DNA of 64,000 nt from Mycobacterium avium subsp. avium. Lineage in GTDB: Bacteria > Actinomycetota > Actinomycetes > Mycobacteriales > Mycobacteriaceae. Below are positions 9,374 through 22,088 of this stretch, in pieces (position 1 is the first letter of the stretch; each line of letters begins with the position of its first letter). Under the pieces are notes generated by a model that saw only the letters and a program-made list of their open reading frames with translations, made no database searches and was not told the DNA's origin. The DNA is taken from NCBI RefSeq assembly GCF_009741445.1, contig NZ_CP046507.1:2480001-2544000 (forward strand). Reading direction: 5' to 3'. Position numbers and translations under genes: made by a program.

Positions 9374-10781
9374 CCGGCTGCTCGGCCATCGGCTGCCAGT
9401 CCGGCGCGGTGCGCGGCTCGGGCGCCCGGCGTGGGCGCACATATCTGGCCCAGGTCAGGGCCGCCGCCGCGACGTAGCACAGCATGAAGGCGCCGAACGC
9501 CGGCGTCGAGCTGCCGGTGCTGGCATAGGACTGGCGCAGCGCCAGGTTGATCACCACGCCGCCCAGCGCGCCGAACGAGCCGGCGAAGCCGATCAGCGCC
9601 GCCGACCGGGCCCGTTCCCAGTGGCGTCGTTCGGTGTCGCCGAGCTCCAACGCCCGGCTGCGCTGCGCGAAGACCGACGGGATCAGCTTGAACACCGATC
9701 CCTTGCCGACGCCGCAGCAGATGAACAACGCGATGAAGCCGGCGATGTAGCCGGCGGTCGTGTACAGCGACACCGGGGCGCCGGACGGGCGGGTCAGGTC
9801 GTCGTGCGTGCTCACCGCGACCAGGAAGCCGCCGGCAACGATCATGGCGGCCAGCACGGTCAGGGTGACCCGGCCGCCGTCGAAGCGGTCCCCCAGCTTG
9901 CCGCCGACCACCCGCGCCATCGATCCGAGCAGCGGCCCGGCGAAGGCGATCTCGGCGGCGTGCAGCGCGGCCTGCCCGTGCGTCTGCCCGCCGGCGATCA
10001 GGTTGTGGGCTATCACCTGGCCGAAGGCGAACGCGAATCCGATGAACGAGCCCGAGGCGCACATGTACAGGAACGAAATCGTCCAGGTGTCGGGCACCGT
10101 CAGCACCGAGCGCACATGACCGACCTCGACGGAATGGTCCAGGTTGTCCATGAACAGCGCGGCGCCCGCCCCGACGAGCGCCAGCAGCACCAGATAGACG
10201 GCGCACACCCAGTACGGCGCCTGGTTACCGGCGGTGGCCAGCACCACCAGCCCGACCGCCTGGATGCCGGCCGCGCCGAGATTGCCGACGCCGCCGGTGA
10301 GACCCAGCGCGAACCCCTTGCGCCGCTGCGGGAAAAACGATTCGACGTTGGCCAGCGCGGCCGCGTAGTTCCCGCCGCCCAAGCCGGTCAGCGCCGCGCA
10401 CACCAGATACGGCCACAACGGCAACCCTGGGTGTGCCAGCAGCACGATGGCCGCGAGCGTGGGGATCAGCAGCACCAGCGACGACAGCACGGCCCAGTTG
10501 CGACCGCCCAGCCGCGCGGTGCCCATGGCGTACGGGATGCGCACCAGCGCCCCGACCAGTGCCGCGGTGGCGCCCACCAGCAGCTTGTCGCCGGTCGTGA
10601 AACCGTAGCGGGCCTGCGGCATGAACAGCACCATCACCGACCACAGGTACCAGATGGAAAAGGCGACGTGCATGGTGGCGATCGACCAGATCAGGTTGCG
10701 CCGGGCGATGAGCTTGTTGCCCGCTTCCCAGGCCACCAGATCCTCGGGATCCCAATGCGCGATGCGTCGCGTCCGTGCCAT
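9363..10781 (-). CDS. narK1: Nitrate/nitrite transporter
   Basis: A 472-residue major facilitator superfamily permease with about 12 hydrophobic segments, homologous to Rv2329c. Family features include the glycine-rich nitrate signature regions GLGGGNYAAALANVESFFP and LTGGVGNLGAAGIQ, and the paired arginine region VRIPYAMGTA. NarK proteins take up nitrate or exchange it for nitrite. The ATG at 10781 (MARTRRIAHWDPEDLVAWE) is preceded by AGAAGGCGG and was chosen over a longer frame lacking a ribosome site. It lies close to a nitrate reductase fusion gene, from which it is separated only by lppP, so it probably supplies that enzyme. Confidence 0.9.
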   Translation of the reverse strand: MARTRRIAHWDPEDLVAWEAGNKLIARRNLIWSIATMHVAFSIWYLWSVMVLFMPQARYGFTTGDKLLVGATAALVGALVRIPYAMGTARLGGRNWAVLSSLVLLIPTLAAIVLLAHPGLPLWPYLVCAALTGLGGGNYAAALANVESFFPQRRKGFALGLTGGVGNLGAAGIQAVGLVVLATAGNQAPYWVCAVYLVLLALVGAGAALFMDNLDHSVEVGHVRSVLTVPDTWTISFLYMCASGSFIGFAFAFGQVIAHNLIAGGQTHGQAALHAAEIAFAGPLLGSMARVVGGKLGDRFDGGRVTLTVLAAMIVAGGFLVAVSTHDDLTRPSGAPVSLYTTAGYIAGFIALFICCGVGKGSVFKLIPSVFAQRSRALELGDTERRHWERARSAALIGFAGSFGALGGVVINLALRQSYASTGSSTPAFGAFMLCYVAAAALTWARYVRPRRAPEPRTAPDWQPMAEQPVSS

Positions 10782-10892
10782 CAAACCCGCCTTCTGCCGA
10801 TCGGCGCCCACGACACGTCGCCCGACCACCGCGCCGGGCACCGGTTGTCAAGGATGCCAGCGCTTTCCGAGTAAAGCGGCATTTCCCGGTAA

Positions 10893-10920
10893 GAACTCAC
10901 TGAGGGCAAGCTGTGAGTTC
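10893..10920. terminator. Inverted repeat downstream of lppP
   Basis: A perfect 8-bp inverted repeat, GAACTCAC and GTGAGTTC, with a 12-nt loop lies 90 bp beyond the lppP stop and 112 bp upstream of narK1 on the same strand. It could act as a terminator for lppP or as an operator for narK1. There is no U-rich run on either side. Confidence 0.4.
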
Positions 10921-11009
10921 CCGCCACCCGGCGCCCCGTGGCCGTCCGCTGCGTCATGGCGATCACCTTGTTGCCCAACGACATTGGGGCGATCGCGAGC
11001 GCGCGGCCG

Positions 11010-11492
11010 TTATTGATTCGGGATCTTGCCGATGGTTTGCAGTTTGCCGTCGGGCCCGATCCGGAACTTCACCGTTCCGATCCCGGTGGGACAGCACAGC
11101 TGATCATTTCCCTTCTGCCACTGGTATTGAACGGTGACGGTGTCATCCGAGGGCGGTAGCACGGTTATATACGGCTTTGCGTTCGGGGTGGCGGTGCCCA
11201 GCGGCGTGTTGTGGTCGAAAAAGAGCAGTTGTTGGGGAGTCGACTCGCTGGCGATGGTGGGGATGATCTGCACCCAGTGCAACCGGCAATTGCGGGTGTG
11301 GCCGCGCCCGATCTCCACCCAGATGGTGCCGGGGATCGCGATGGGAACCGCGGTGATCGCCTGTCGCACAGTGTCGGCCGTCGGCCCGTCGGAGGCCTTG
11401 CAGGTGTCCGGCCGGGCCTGTGGCGGCGCCGGTGGCTTCCAGCCGCAACCGGAGGCCAGCAAAACCAACACCATCACAATGAGCCGACGCAC
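11010..11492 (-). CDS. lppP: Lipoprotein LppP
   Basis: A 160-residue secreted lipoprotein homologous to Rv2330c. The N-terminus is a short basic region, a hydrophobic stretch (LIVMVLVLLASGC) and a lipobox LASGC with the lipidated cysteine at residue 16. The mature part carries several cysteines (DTCKA, RNCRLHW, LCCPTG) that could form disulfides, and has no catalytic motif that I recognise. The start is GTG at 11492. Flanked by the nitrate transporter and nitrate reductase genes, but a role in nitrate use is not shown by the sequence. Confidence 0.85.
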   Translation of the reverse strand: MRRLIVMVLVLLASGCGWKPPAPPQARPDTCKASDGPTADTVRQAITAVPIAIPGTIWVEIGRGHTRNCRLHWVQIIPTIASESTPQQLLFFDHNTPLGTATPNAKPYITVLPPSDDTVTVQYQWQKGNDQLCCPTGIGTVKFRIGPDGKLQTIGKIPNQ

Positions 11493-16042
<4,550 letters not shown>

Positions 16043-16164
16043 CCCGCACTAGCCGCGACGACGTCGAACTCGTAATACGGCGGAAACATCGCACACCCAT
16101 CGCTGAAACATGCGCATCGCACCATGCACTCAAAAGGTCGCGCACCTGAAGGAGTGACGTAGTC

Positions 16165-16443
16165 GTGGCTCGGGAGTGTGATGGACCCGATCGGGTCATG
16201 AAGAAGAACTGTCCGCTGCAGTGCCCCCGGCGATACGGCGGGGTGGCCGAGAATGCGGCCGGTGACCAGGTGGACTGGGCGGGCTTGCCGGTCAATCTGG
16301 ACTTCGCGTTCTCGCGGGATCAACGCGACAAGGTCTACGCCCAGCACCTCAAGCGCAGGCACGGAACACAGTTCGGCACCTGGCGGCGCGGCGGCCAGGT
16401 GTGCGTGTGCGAGCTGGCGAGCGAGTCCGTTTCCAGCGGGTAG
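16165..16443 (+). pseudogene. Internally deleted remnant of a second nitrate reductase fusion gene
   Basis: A 92-codon ORF that keeps only the two ends of its neighbour. Upstream, GGAGTGACGTAGTCGTGGC matches the ribosome-site and start region GGAGGGACGTAAGCGTGGC of the intact gene, and both proteins begin VARE. From about residue 44 it resembles the intact C-terminus: LDFAFSRDQRDKVYAQHLKR against [20 protein letters not shown], then QVCVCE against QLYVCG. About 1,300 codons between are missing and the protein ends before the KRYHRDVY tail. Most simply a tandem duplicate that underwent a large internal deletion and then diverged. It could still be translated, but no domain would fold. Confidence 0.8.
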
Positions 16444-16461
16444 CCGCCACCGATCGCGCCG

Positions 16462-16962
16462 CTACCGCCGGGCCGGATCGGGCTGGCCGTAGACGGCGAC
16501 CACGACGGTGCGGTCCAGGCTGTTGTCCGACCACACCCCGATGGAGGTGTTGGCGCAGTCCCGGATGATCGCCATGTCGTCTGGGTTGGCATACCACTGG
16601 TTGACCAGCTCGAGGCTGCTGATCGCCATCGCCGGGTTGATGGCCACCGTCTCGGCGGCCCTGCCACGAAAGCCGGCGGCATTGGCCCGGTCCTGCGGCG
16701 TCGATCCGTCGGAACCGATGTCGTCGTTGATGTTTCGGTTGTTGATCATGTCTTCGGCGTGCCATTCGGCGGCCAGGGTGAGTGCGTTGTTCCTGACCAC
16801 GTCGTTGGTGCAGCCCGCGTGGTGCTGCAGGGTGTAGACGGCGGAGACGACGGCGCTGTTGAGCCGCTTGTTGTCGGCGTGCGCGGCGGGCACCGGCAGC
16901 GCCGCCGACACGACGACCGCGCCCGCCATCAGGCGGGCGGCGTGGTTCACCGGTACCGACAC
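16462..16962 (-). CDS. Secreted CAP-domain (SCP-like) protein, last gene of the mce cluster
   Basis: A 166-residue protein with a signal peptide (basic start, hydrophobic LMAGAVVVSAALPVPAAHA, cleavage near AHA-D) and a CAP/SCP-like domain. Typical features are the helix AAEWHAEDMINNRN, the segment AAETVAINPAMAISSLELV, then QWYANPDDMAIIRDC and the C-terminal strand VVVAVYGQPDP. The full set of CAP zinc histidines is not obvious. Two cysteines (GCTND, RDCAN) may form a disulfide. GTG 16962 lies 3 nt after the stop of the Mce-associated gene, so it belongs to that transcript. A secreted CAP protein at the end of an mce operon suggests a cell-envelope role, perhaps lipid binding as shown for some CAP proteins; this is inference. 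Confidence 0.75.
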   Translation of the reverse strand: MSVPVNHAARLMAGAVVVSAALPVPAAHADNKRLNSAVVSAVYTLQHHAGCTNDVVRNNALTLAAEWHAEDMINNRNINDDIGSDGSTPQDRANAAGFRGRAAETVAINPAMAISSLELVNQWYANPDDMAIIRDCANTSIGVWSDNSLDRTVVVAVYGQPDPARR

Positions 16963-16965
16963 GCC

Positions 16966-17541
16966 TCACACCGGTTCGAAGCGGGACACCAACCAGCGGC
17001 CGTTGACCTTGTCCAAGGTCATCCGGACGACGGGCTGGGTGTCGGTGGGGGCGCCGTCGCCGATGGTGACGGTTTGGTCGACGAAAACCAAAGCCACCGC
17101 GTGGTTTTCGGCGACCGAGACCGATGCCGCCGCGTTGACCCTGGCCGCGGACGAGATGTGCTTCTCCTTGGCGCCGGGAATGACGACCTGGCGGGTCAGC
17201 TCGGCGTAGGCATCCTTGAACTCACCGGTCAGCCGGTCGCGCGCCGCGGCGAGGTCCTTGTCCACCGAATCCGCCCGGTAGGACAGCAACGCCACCGCGT
17301 CCTCACGGGCGGCCTGCACCGACTGGGCGCGAGCCTGGGCGAGGTCGTCGGCGGATCCGGCCGACCACCTCAGGTAGCCGGCGCCCAGCGCCAAGACCAG
17401 CGCCAGCCCGGGCAGTATGCCGTAGCCGAACACCCGCGGCCAGGCGATCGAGGGTTTGCCCCGCGACGACGTTGGTTGCGGGTCGGTGTCCGACTCCCGG
17501 ATATCGGCGGCGGTCCTGGCCGTCTCGCTCGGCGCGGTCAC
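16966..17541 (-). CDS. Mce-associated membrane protein
   Basis: A 191-residue protein with a Pro/Ser-rich cytoplasmic N-terminus, one transmembrane helix (about 43-60, ILPGLALVLALGAGYLRW) and an extracytoplasmic domain of the Mce-associated family. That domain begins with an Ala-rich helix (DDLAQARAQSVQAAREDAVA) and ends in a small alpha/beta fold (VALVFVDQTVTIG... VRMTLDKVNGRWLVSRFEPV), like Rv0177/Rv0178-type proteins. It overlaps the preceding gene by 4 bp. In the family these proteins are thought to stabilise or assist the Mce lipid transporter; here I infer the same from position. Confidence 0.82.
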   Translation of the reverse strand: MTAPSETARTAADIRESDTDPQPTSSRGKPSIAWPRVFGYGILPGLALVLALGAGYLRWSAGSADDLAQARAQSVQAAREDAVALLSYRADSVDKDLAAARDRLTGEFKDAYAELTRQVVIPGAKEKHISSAARVNAAASVSVAENHAVALVFVDQTVTIGDGAPTDTQPVVRMTLDKVNGRWLVSRFEPV

Positions 17542-18149
17542 GGGACGAACACCACGTTGGAGACCTTGGCGTCATCGCCGACGGATCGGACCTCGATGCG
17601 CATCCGCCATTCCCGCGGCGGCTCGTCGCCGCCGGCGGTGTGCGACTTCACCGCGACCGCCACCAGCACCTGGGCGGAGTCGCCGCGCTGCGACTCCAGT
17701 CCCGCATCGGTCACGGTGCCTTCGGATTTCGATTGCGCCGCCTTGACCACCTCCGCGAACGGTTTGGACCGCTGCTCGAACTCGTCGCGGAACGCGCCGG
17801 TGGCCGAATCGAGGATCCGCTGCACGTCGCGGTCGACCTGGGTGTAGTTGATGGTGGTGAGGTTGACCGCGCCCTGACGGGCGGTCGCGACGAACAGGTT
17901 GCGCCGCGCCTGGGCGTCGTGCTGCTGATAGGCGCGGTAGCCCAGCCAGCCGCTCAACCCGGCCAACGCCGCCACCATGACCGCGCCGACCGCCAACACC
18001 GTCTCCGCCCGCGACAGCCGTCGCCGCCGGGCGAGTTCGCGCCAGCGCGCGACCCGGCCCTGGTCTTGATCGTCTCCCTCGGCGGTGTCGAGTTGTCTTG
18101 CTGCGTCGGACTTTTCCTCGGCGGAGGGGGTATCAGATTCGTCGGCCAT
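17538..18149 (-). CDS. Mce-associated membrane protein
   Basis: A 203-residue paralogue-like partner of the next gene. An acidic, disordered N-terminus (ADESDTPSAEEKSDAARQL) is followed by a basic patch (RWRELARRRRLSRAE), one transmembrane helix (about 52-72, VLAVGAVMVAALAGLSGWLG) and an extracytoplasmic domain with NFTTINYTQ-like sequence (VNLTTINYTQVDRDVQRILD) that is typical of Mce-associated proteins. The ATG at 18149 lies 14 nt after the mceF stop. Function is inferred from family and operon membership. Confidence 0.82.
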   Translation of the reverse strand: MADESDTPSAEEKSDAARQLDTAEGDDQDQGRVARWRELARRRRLSRAETVLAVGAVMVAALAGLSGWLGYRAYQQHDAQARRNLFVATARQGAVNLTTINYTQVDRDVQRILDSATGAFRDEFEQRSKPFAEVVKAAQSKSEGTVTDAGLESQRGDSAQVLVAVAVKSHTAGGDEPPREWRMRIEVRSVGDDAKVSNVVFVP

Positions 18150-18163
18150 GATGCTCGAACTCC

Positions 18164-19633
18164 TCAGGGTTGCGGAACCAGAAGCGATTGCCAGCTTTTG
18201 GCGCGTGGGTGCGCCAGATCGGACTCGGTGTAGCGGCGGCCGTCCGGCCCAATGTAATCCCCGGTGGCCGGGTCGTAGGGTGCCACCGCGACGGGCGGGG
18301 GTGCCGGGGCGGTGCCCCGCGGTGGCGGCAGCCGCGGATCCTGTCCCGGCGGATACTGCGGCACGCCTTGACCACTGGTGGTGGCATTGGGGTCGCCCTT
18401 CCAGTTGTAGCCGTCGTTGAGCGGCACGTATTCTTCGTCGCTTTCGCACAGTTCGACGGTCGGTGCGCGTTTCCACGGCTTGCTCTCACAGGGGATGTTG
18501 CGCACGCCGCGGACGTTGAATTCCGAGTCCTGCGGCACCCGGCAATACAAGTCGGCGGCGGGTCGGTCCGGCGCGTCGACGCTGGCGGGCGAACGGCGTT
18601 GCGCCGGAGGCAGATAACCCGTCGTGCACGGCGGCGGCAGGTTGAGGTTGAGGTTGAAGTCCAACTGGGCGCCCCGGTACTCCTGCTTGGTGTTGGAGCT
18701 GGGCACGATGATCGCCGCCATGGCCGCGATGCCCTGCGGCAGCAACACCAGCAGTTGTTCGATGTCGTGGCGGTAGACGACGGCGATGTCGTCCAGGCTC
18801 ACCAGGTTGGCGAACAGCACCGGCAGGGCGGGCGTCACCCGGTCCAGCAGGGCGCGGCCCTCCTCGACTCCGGAAGCGCCGTGCGCCAACAGGTCTCGCA
18901 CCGCGGCGTCCTGCGCCTTGAACTGGGCCATGAGGGCCGCGGTGCGGTCGGCCCAGGTGGCGATCGCCCCGGAGGTCTGGACCTGTGAGTTGAGCACCGC
19001 CGGAGATTGATCGATCAGCGTGGCGAGCGGGTCGACGGTGTGGCCGCCGGCGACGGCCAGCGCGGTGGACCCGTCGACGATGCGGGACAACTCGGCGCCC
19101 AGTCCGCCGACCGCCCGGTCGGTCTCGTCGATCACCGTGCGCAGGTTGTCGCGGGGAATCGCTTGCAGCGCACGGTTGGTCATGTCGAGCAGCCGCCCGA
19201 TGTCCACCGGTACCTCGACGCGGCCGGCGGTGATGACGTCGCCGTCGCGCAGCGTCCGGGACTGGTGGTCGCCGGTGCCGGGCCGCGGGGTCAGCTCGAT
19301 GTACTGCTCACCGATCGCCGAGCGGCTGTGCACCGACGCCTGGACGTCGAAGGGCACCTCGATCCCCGACCGCATAGCCAGCACCGCGCGCACTCCGGTC
19401 GCGGTGACGTCGACCGATTTGACCTGGCCGACGTCGGTACCGCGGTAGGTGACCACCGAGGTCTGGTAGAGCCCACCCGATTGCGGCAGGTCGACCGTGA
19501 CCCGGTACTCGCCGATCCCGAACAGGGTCGCGGGCAGCTTCATGAAGTTGAATGCCATTGCGCCGCAGGAAACAACGGTCACCACCGCCAGAATCGACAA
19601 CTGGATCCAGGTCCGGCGGTTCAACCGAAGCAT
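18164..19633 (-). CDS. Mce family protein F
   Basis: A 489-residue Mce protein. An N-terminal hydrophobic segment (IQLSILAVVTVVSCGAMAFN) anchors or exports it, followed by the MCE domain (about 38-115, YRVTVDLPQSGGLYQTSVVT then YRGTDVGQVKSVDVTATG), a helical Mce-specific region, and a long Pro-rich tail (PAPPPVAVAPYDPATGDYIG). In the structural model for mycobacterial Mce systems six MCE subunits form a tube that conducts lipid across the periplasm. The ATG at 19633 shares one base with the mceE stop (TGATG). The tail from about residue 325 contains several cysteines (PPCTTGY, LYCRV, IPCES, ELCES). Confidence 0.88.
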   Translation of the reverse strand: MLRLNRRTWIQLSILAVVTVVSCGAMAFNFMKLPATLFGIGEYRVTVDLPQSGGLYQTSVVTYRGTDVGQVKSVDVTATGVRAVLAMRSGIEVPFDVQASVHSRSAIGEQYIELTPRPGTGDHQSRTLRDGDVITAGRVEVPVDIGRLLDMTNRALQAIPRDNLRTVIDETDRAVGGLGAELSRIVDGSTALAVAGGHTVDPLATLIDQSPAVLNSQVQTSGAIATWADRTAALMAQFKAQDAAVRDLLAHGASGVEEGRALLDRVTPALPVLFANLVSLDDIAVVYRHDIEQLLVLLPQGIAAMAAIIVPSSNTKQEYRGAQLDFNLNLNLPPPCTTGYLPPAQRRSPASVDAPDRPAADLYCRVPQDSEFNVRGVRNIPCESKPWKRAPTVELCESDEEYVPLNDGYNWKGDPNATTSGQGVPQYPPGQDPRLPPPRGTAPAPPPVAVAPYDPATGDYIGPDGRRYTESDLAHPRAKSWQSLLVPQP

Positions 19634-20757
19634 CAGTATCCCCCGAAATGGTACGGATAGGTCAGCGGGTTGCCGCCGGTGACGGGGCTGGGGGGCTGCA
19701 TGCCGATGGTCCGGCCCCACTGCAGTTCGAGCTGGGTGAGGTTGCCTTCCCAGCGCGAGCCGGTGAAAAGCCCTTGGTCGATGCGGCTCAGCGTCAAGTC
19801 GACGATCAAGGTGAGGTTGGCGTAGTCGCCGCGGAACCAGTTCCGCACCGTCGACGCCGGCCAGGGGTAAGTCGCCAGGCCGTCCAAGCCGCGGGTCAGC
19901 GAGGGTCCGGCGTCGGCCAGCGACCGCAGCACCGGCGCGATGTTGCGCAGGTTGTCCACCAGGGATTGCTTGCTCTGGTGGATGGTGTCGGCCGCGATCG
20001 CGCTGAACTTGCCGACCCGGTCGATGGTGTCGGCGATCTTGGTGCGCTCTTGCGCCAGCACGGCAAGCGCTTTGGGCACCGACGTCAACGCCTTGTCCAC
20101 CACCGGGTCGGCGGCGGCGACCTGACCGGCCAGGGCATTGAGGTTCTCGGCAGCGGCGATGATGTCGTCGGTCTGCTCGTTGGTGTGCGCGATGAACTCG
20201 TCGATCTGGCTCAGCAGGCTGCGCATGTCGGCTTCCCGGCCGGCGAAGGCCTTCGCCACCGCCCGGGTGATCTCCTGCAACTGCCCGATTCCGCCACCGT
20301 TGAGCAGAATCGACACCGAGGCCAGCGTCTGCTCGGTGGTGGGATACAGGCTCGCCCGCGACAACGGGATGACCGAGCCGGCCGTGAGCCGGCCGACGGG
20401 CGGCTCGTCTTTGGGTGGTGCGAGTTCGATGTGCATCGACCCGAGCAGGCTGGTCTGGCCGAGCTTGGCGGTCGAGTTGGCCGGCAGGTGCACGTCACCG
20501 TCGATGCGCATGGTGACCAGGGCGTGCCAGTCCTGCAGTTCGATCTTGGTGACGTTGCCGACGTTGACGTCGTCCACCCGGACGCGGGTGTTTTCCTGGA
20601 TGGTCACCACATCGGGCATCTGCGCCTGGATGGTGTAGGAGCCCGGTCCCCCGCCCGCGGTGCCGGGCAGCCGCAGCGAATTCAAGCCACGCCAGCCGCA
20701 CCCGGAAAGCGCTGCCGCGCAAGCTACCACCAGTGCTGCGACGACCGCGCGTCTCAT
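19633..20757 (-). CDS. Mce family protein E (lipoprotein)
   Basis: A 374-residue subunit with a lipoprotein signal (MRRAVVAALVVACAAALSGC) and lipobox LSGC, lipidated cysteine at residue 20. This is usual for MceE proteins, also called Lpr-type. The MCE domain (about 40-115) includes IQENTRVRVDDVNVGNVTKI. A helical region with NEQTDDIIAAAENLNALAGQ follows. It overlaps mceD by ATGA and mceF by one base, so translation is coupled throughout. Confidence 0.88.
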   Translation of the reverse strand: MRRAVVAALVVACAAALSGCGWRGLNSLRLPGTAGGGPGSYTIQAQMPDVVTIQENTRVRVDDVNVGNVTKIELQDWHALVTMRIDGDVHLPANSTAKLGQTSLLGSMHIELAPPKDEPPVGRLTAGSVIPLSRASLYPTTEQTLASVSILLNGGGIGQLQEITRAVAKAFAGREADMRSLLSQIDEFIAHTNEQTDDIIAAAENLNALAGQVAAADPVVDKALTSVPKALAVLAQERTKIADTIDRVGKFSAIAADTIHQSKQSLVDNLRNIAPVLRSLADAGPSLTRGLDGLATYPWPASTVRNWFRGDYANLTLIVDLTLSRIDQGLFTGSRWEGNLTQLELQWGRTIGMQPPSPVTGGNPLTYPYHFGGY

Positions 20758-22088
20758 GACGGCCCCGTCGGCAGCATCAGGTCCCGCAGCACCTGCAGCG
20801 AGTTGCTCGTCGGGTTCGGCGGCGGGCCGGGTTCGGCGGGCGGCTGATCGGCGGGCGCGGGCTGGCCGGGAGGAGCCGGCGCCTCGGGGGGCGGGCCGCT
20901 GTCCGGAGGCGTGTACCCGGGCCGCAGCCAGTCCTCGCTGTAGGTGATCTCGCTGGGCCGGGCCTGGGTACCGACGAACGGGTTGATCCCCGCCGGGATG
21001 TAGTTGTAGATGCGGTTCTTGATGATCGGGTTGAGGTATTGCAGGCACAGTTTGGATACCCGCGCCAGCCGGGCCCGCGACGCCGCTTCGATTGAGCTGC
21101 AGATGAATTGGGGAATATCGGCGAAGTTGTTCAGTGCCAGGATGCCCGTCATCGCGCTCTGGGCCGGCTGGTAGATGTTCAAGAAGTTCTGGAACACCGT
21201 GGGGGCGATGTGCAGGATCTGCTTGACGTCACCGCGGCTGTCGTTGAGCGCGGTGGTGATGGAGCCCAGGCGGTCGACCGTGACACCCATCGCCTCGCGG
21301 TTCTCCGCCAGGAAATCGCGCACATCGCTCAGCGCCCCGTCCAGCGACTTCAGCGCACTGCCTACCTCGTTGGGCGTGTTGGTCAGCAGGGTCGTCACGG
21401 CGGCCAGGTTGGTGTTGAACGAGGCCAGCAGGTCGCTGCTGGAGTACAGCGCGGACACCAGCAGTTGCAGGTTGCGCACCGTGCTGAAGATGTCATCGGC
21501 GTGGTCACCGAGCGCCGAAATCGCTTCGGAGAGCTTGAGTACCGTGTCGCGGGCGGTGTCCCCCTGGCCGCGGAGATTGTCGGCGGCCGAGTTGACGAAT
21601 TCGCCGACCGAGTTCACCCCGCCCGCGGTGGTGGGCTGCAGCGCGTCGGTCAGTTTCTCCAGCTGCTTGCGGAAATCGTCCCACTCCACCGGAACCGCGG
21701 TGCGGCTCAGCGGGATCGCCGCGCCGGGGCTCAATGTGGGCCCACCGGAGTATGCCGGCACCAGCTGGATCGCCCGGGCGGTCACCAGCGATGGCGACAG
21801 CACGGCGGCGCGGGCAGCGGCCGGGATCGCGTACTTCTTGTCGACGGAGAACGTCACTTTCGAGCCGGCGGATTGGGGTTCGATCTTGTCGATCGCGCCG
21901 ACGGCGACGCCGAGGATGCGGACCTCGTCGCCGACGAACAAGCCGTTGGTCTCCGCGAAATACGCCGCGTAGCTGTTCTTTTCGACGGCCCGCCACAGCT
22001 TGCCGCCGACCAGCACGCTCGCCACGGCCAGCGTCAGGACCAGGCTCAGCGCGGTCGCCTTGCGCAGGGTGTCTCGAGTGATGGTCAT
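20754..22088 (-). CDS. Mce family protein D
   Basis: A 444-residue Mce subunit. N-terminal hydrophobic anchor (ATALSLVLTLAVASVLVGGK), MCE domain (about 40-115, AYFAETNGLFVGDEVRILGV and AVGAIDKIEPQSAGSKVTF), helical region with SSSDLLASFNTNLAAVTTLL, and a proline-rich C-terminus (PPPEAPAPPGQPAPADQPP) that is probably disordered. ATG 22088 overlaps the mceC stop by four bases. Part of the predicted hexameric periplasmic lipid conduit. The transported substrate is not evident. Confidence 0.88.
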   Translation of the reverse strand: MTITRDTLRKATALSLVLTLAVASVLVGGKLWRAVEKNSYAAYFAETNGLFVGDEVRILGVAVGAIDKIEPQSAGSKVTFSVDKKYAIPAAARAAVLSPSLVTARAIQLVPAYSGGPTLSPGAAIPLSRTAVPVEWDDFRKQLEKLTDALQPTTAGGVNSVGEFVNSAADNLRGQGDTARDTVLKLSEAISALGDHADDIFSTVRNLQLLVSALYSSSDLLASFNTNLAAVTTLLTNTPNEVGSALKSLDGALSDVRDFLAENREAMGVTVDRLGSITTALNDSRGDVKQILHIAPTVFQNFLNIYQPAQSAMTGILALNNFADIPQFICSSIEAASRARLARVSKLCLQYLNPIIKNRIYNYIPAGINPFVGTQARPSEITYSEDWLRPGYTPPDSGPPPEAPAPPGQPAPADQPPAEPGPPPNPTSNSLQVLRDLMLPTGPS

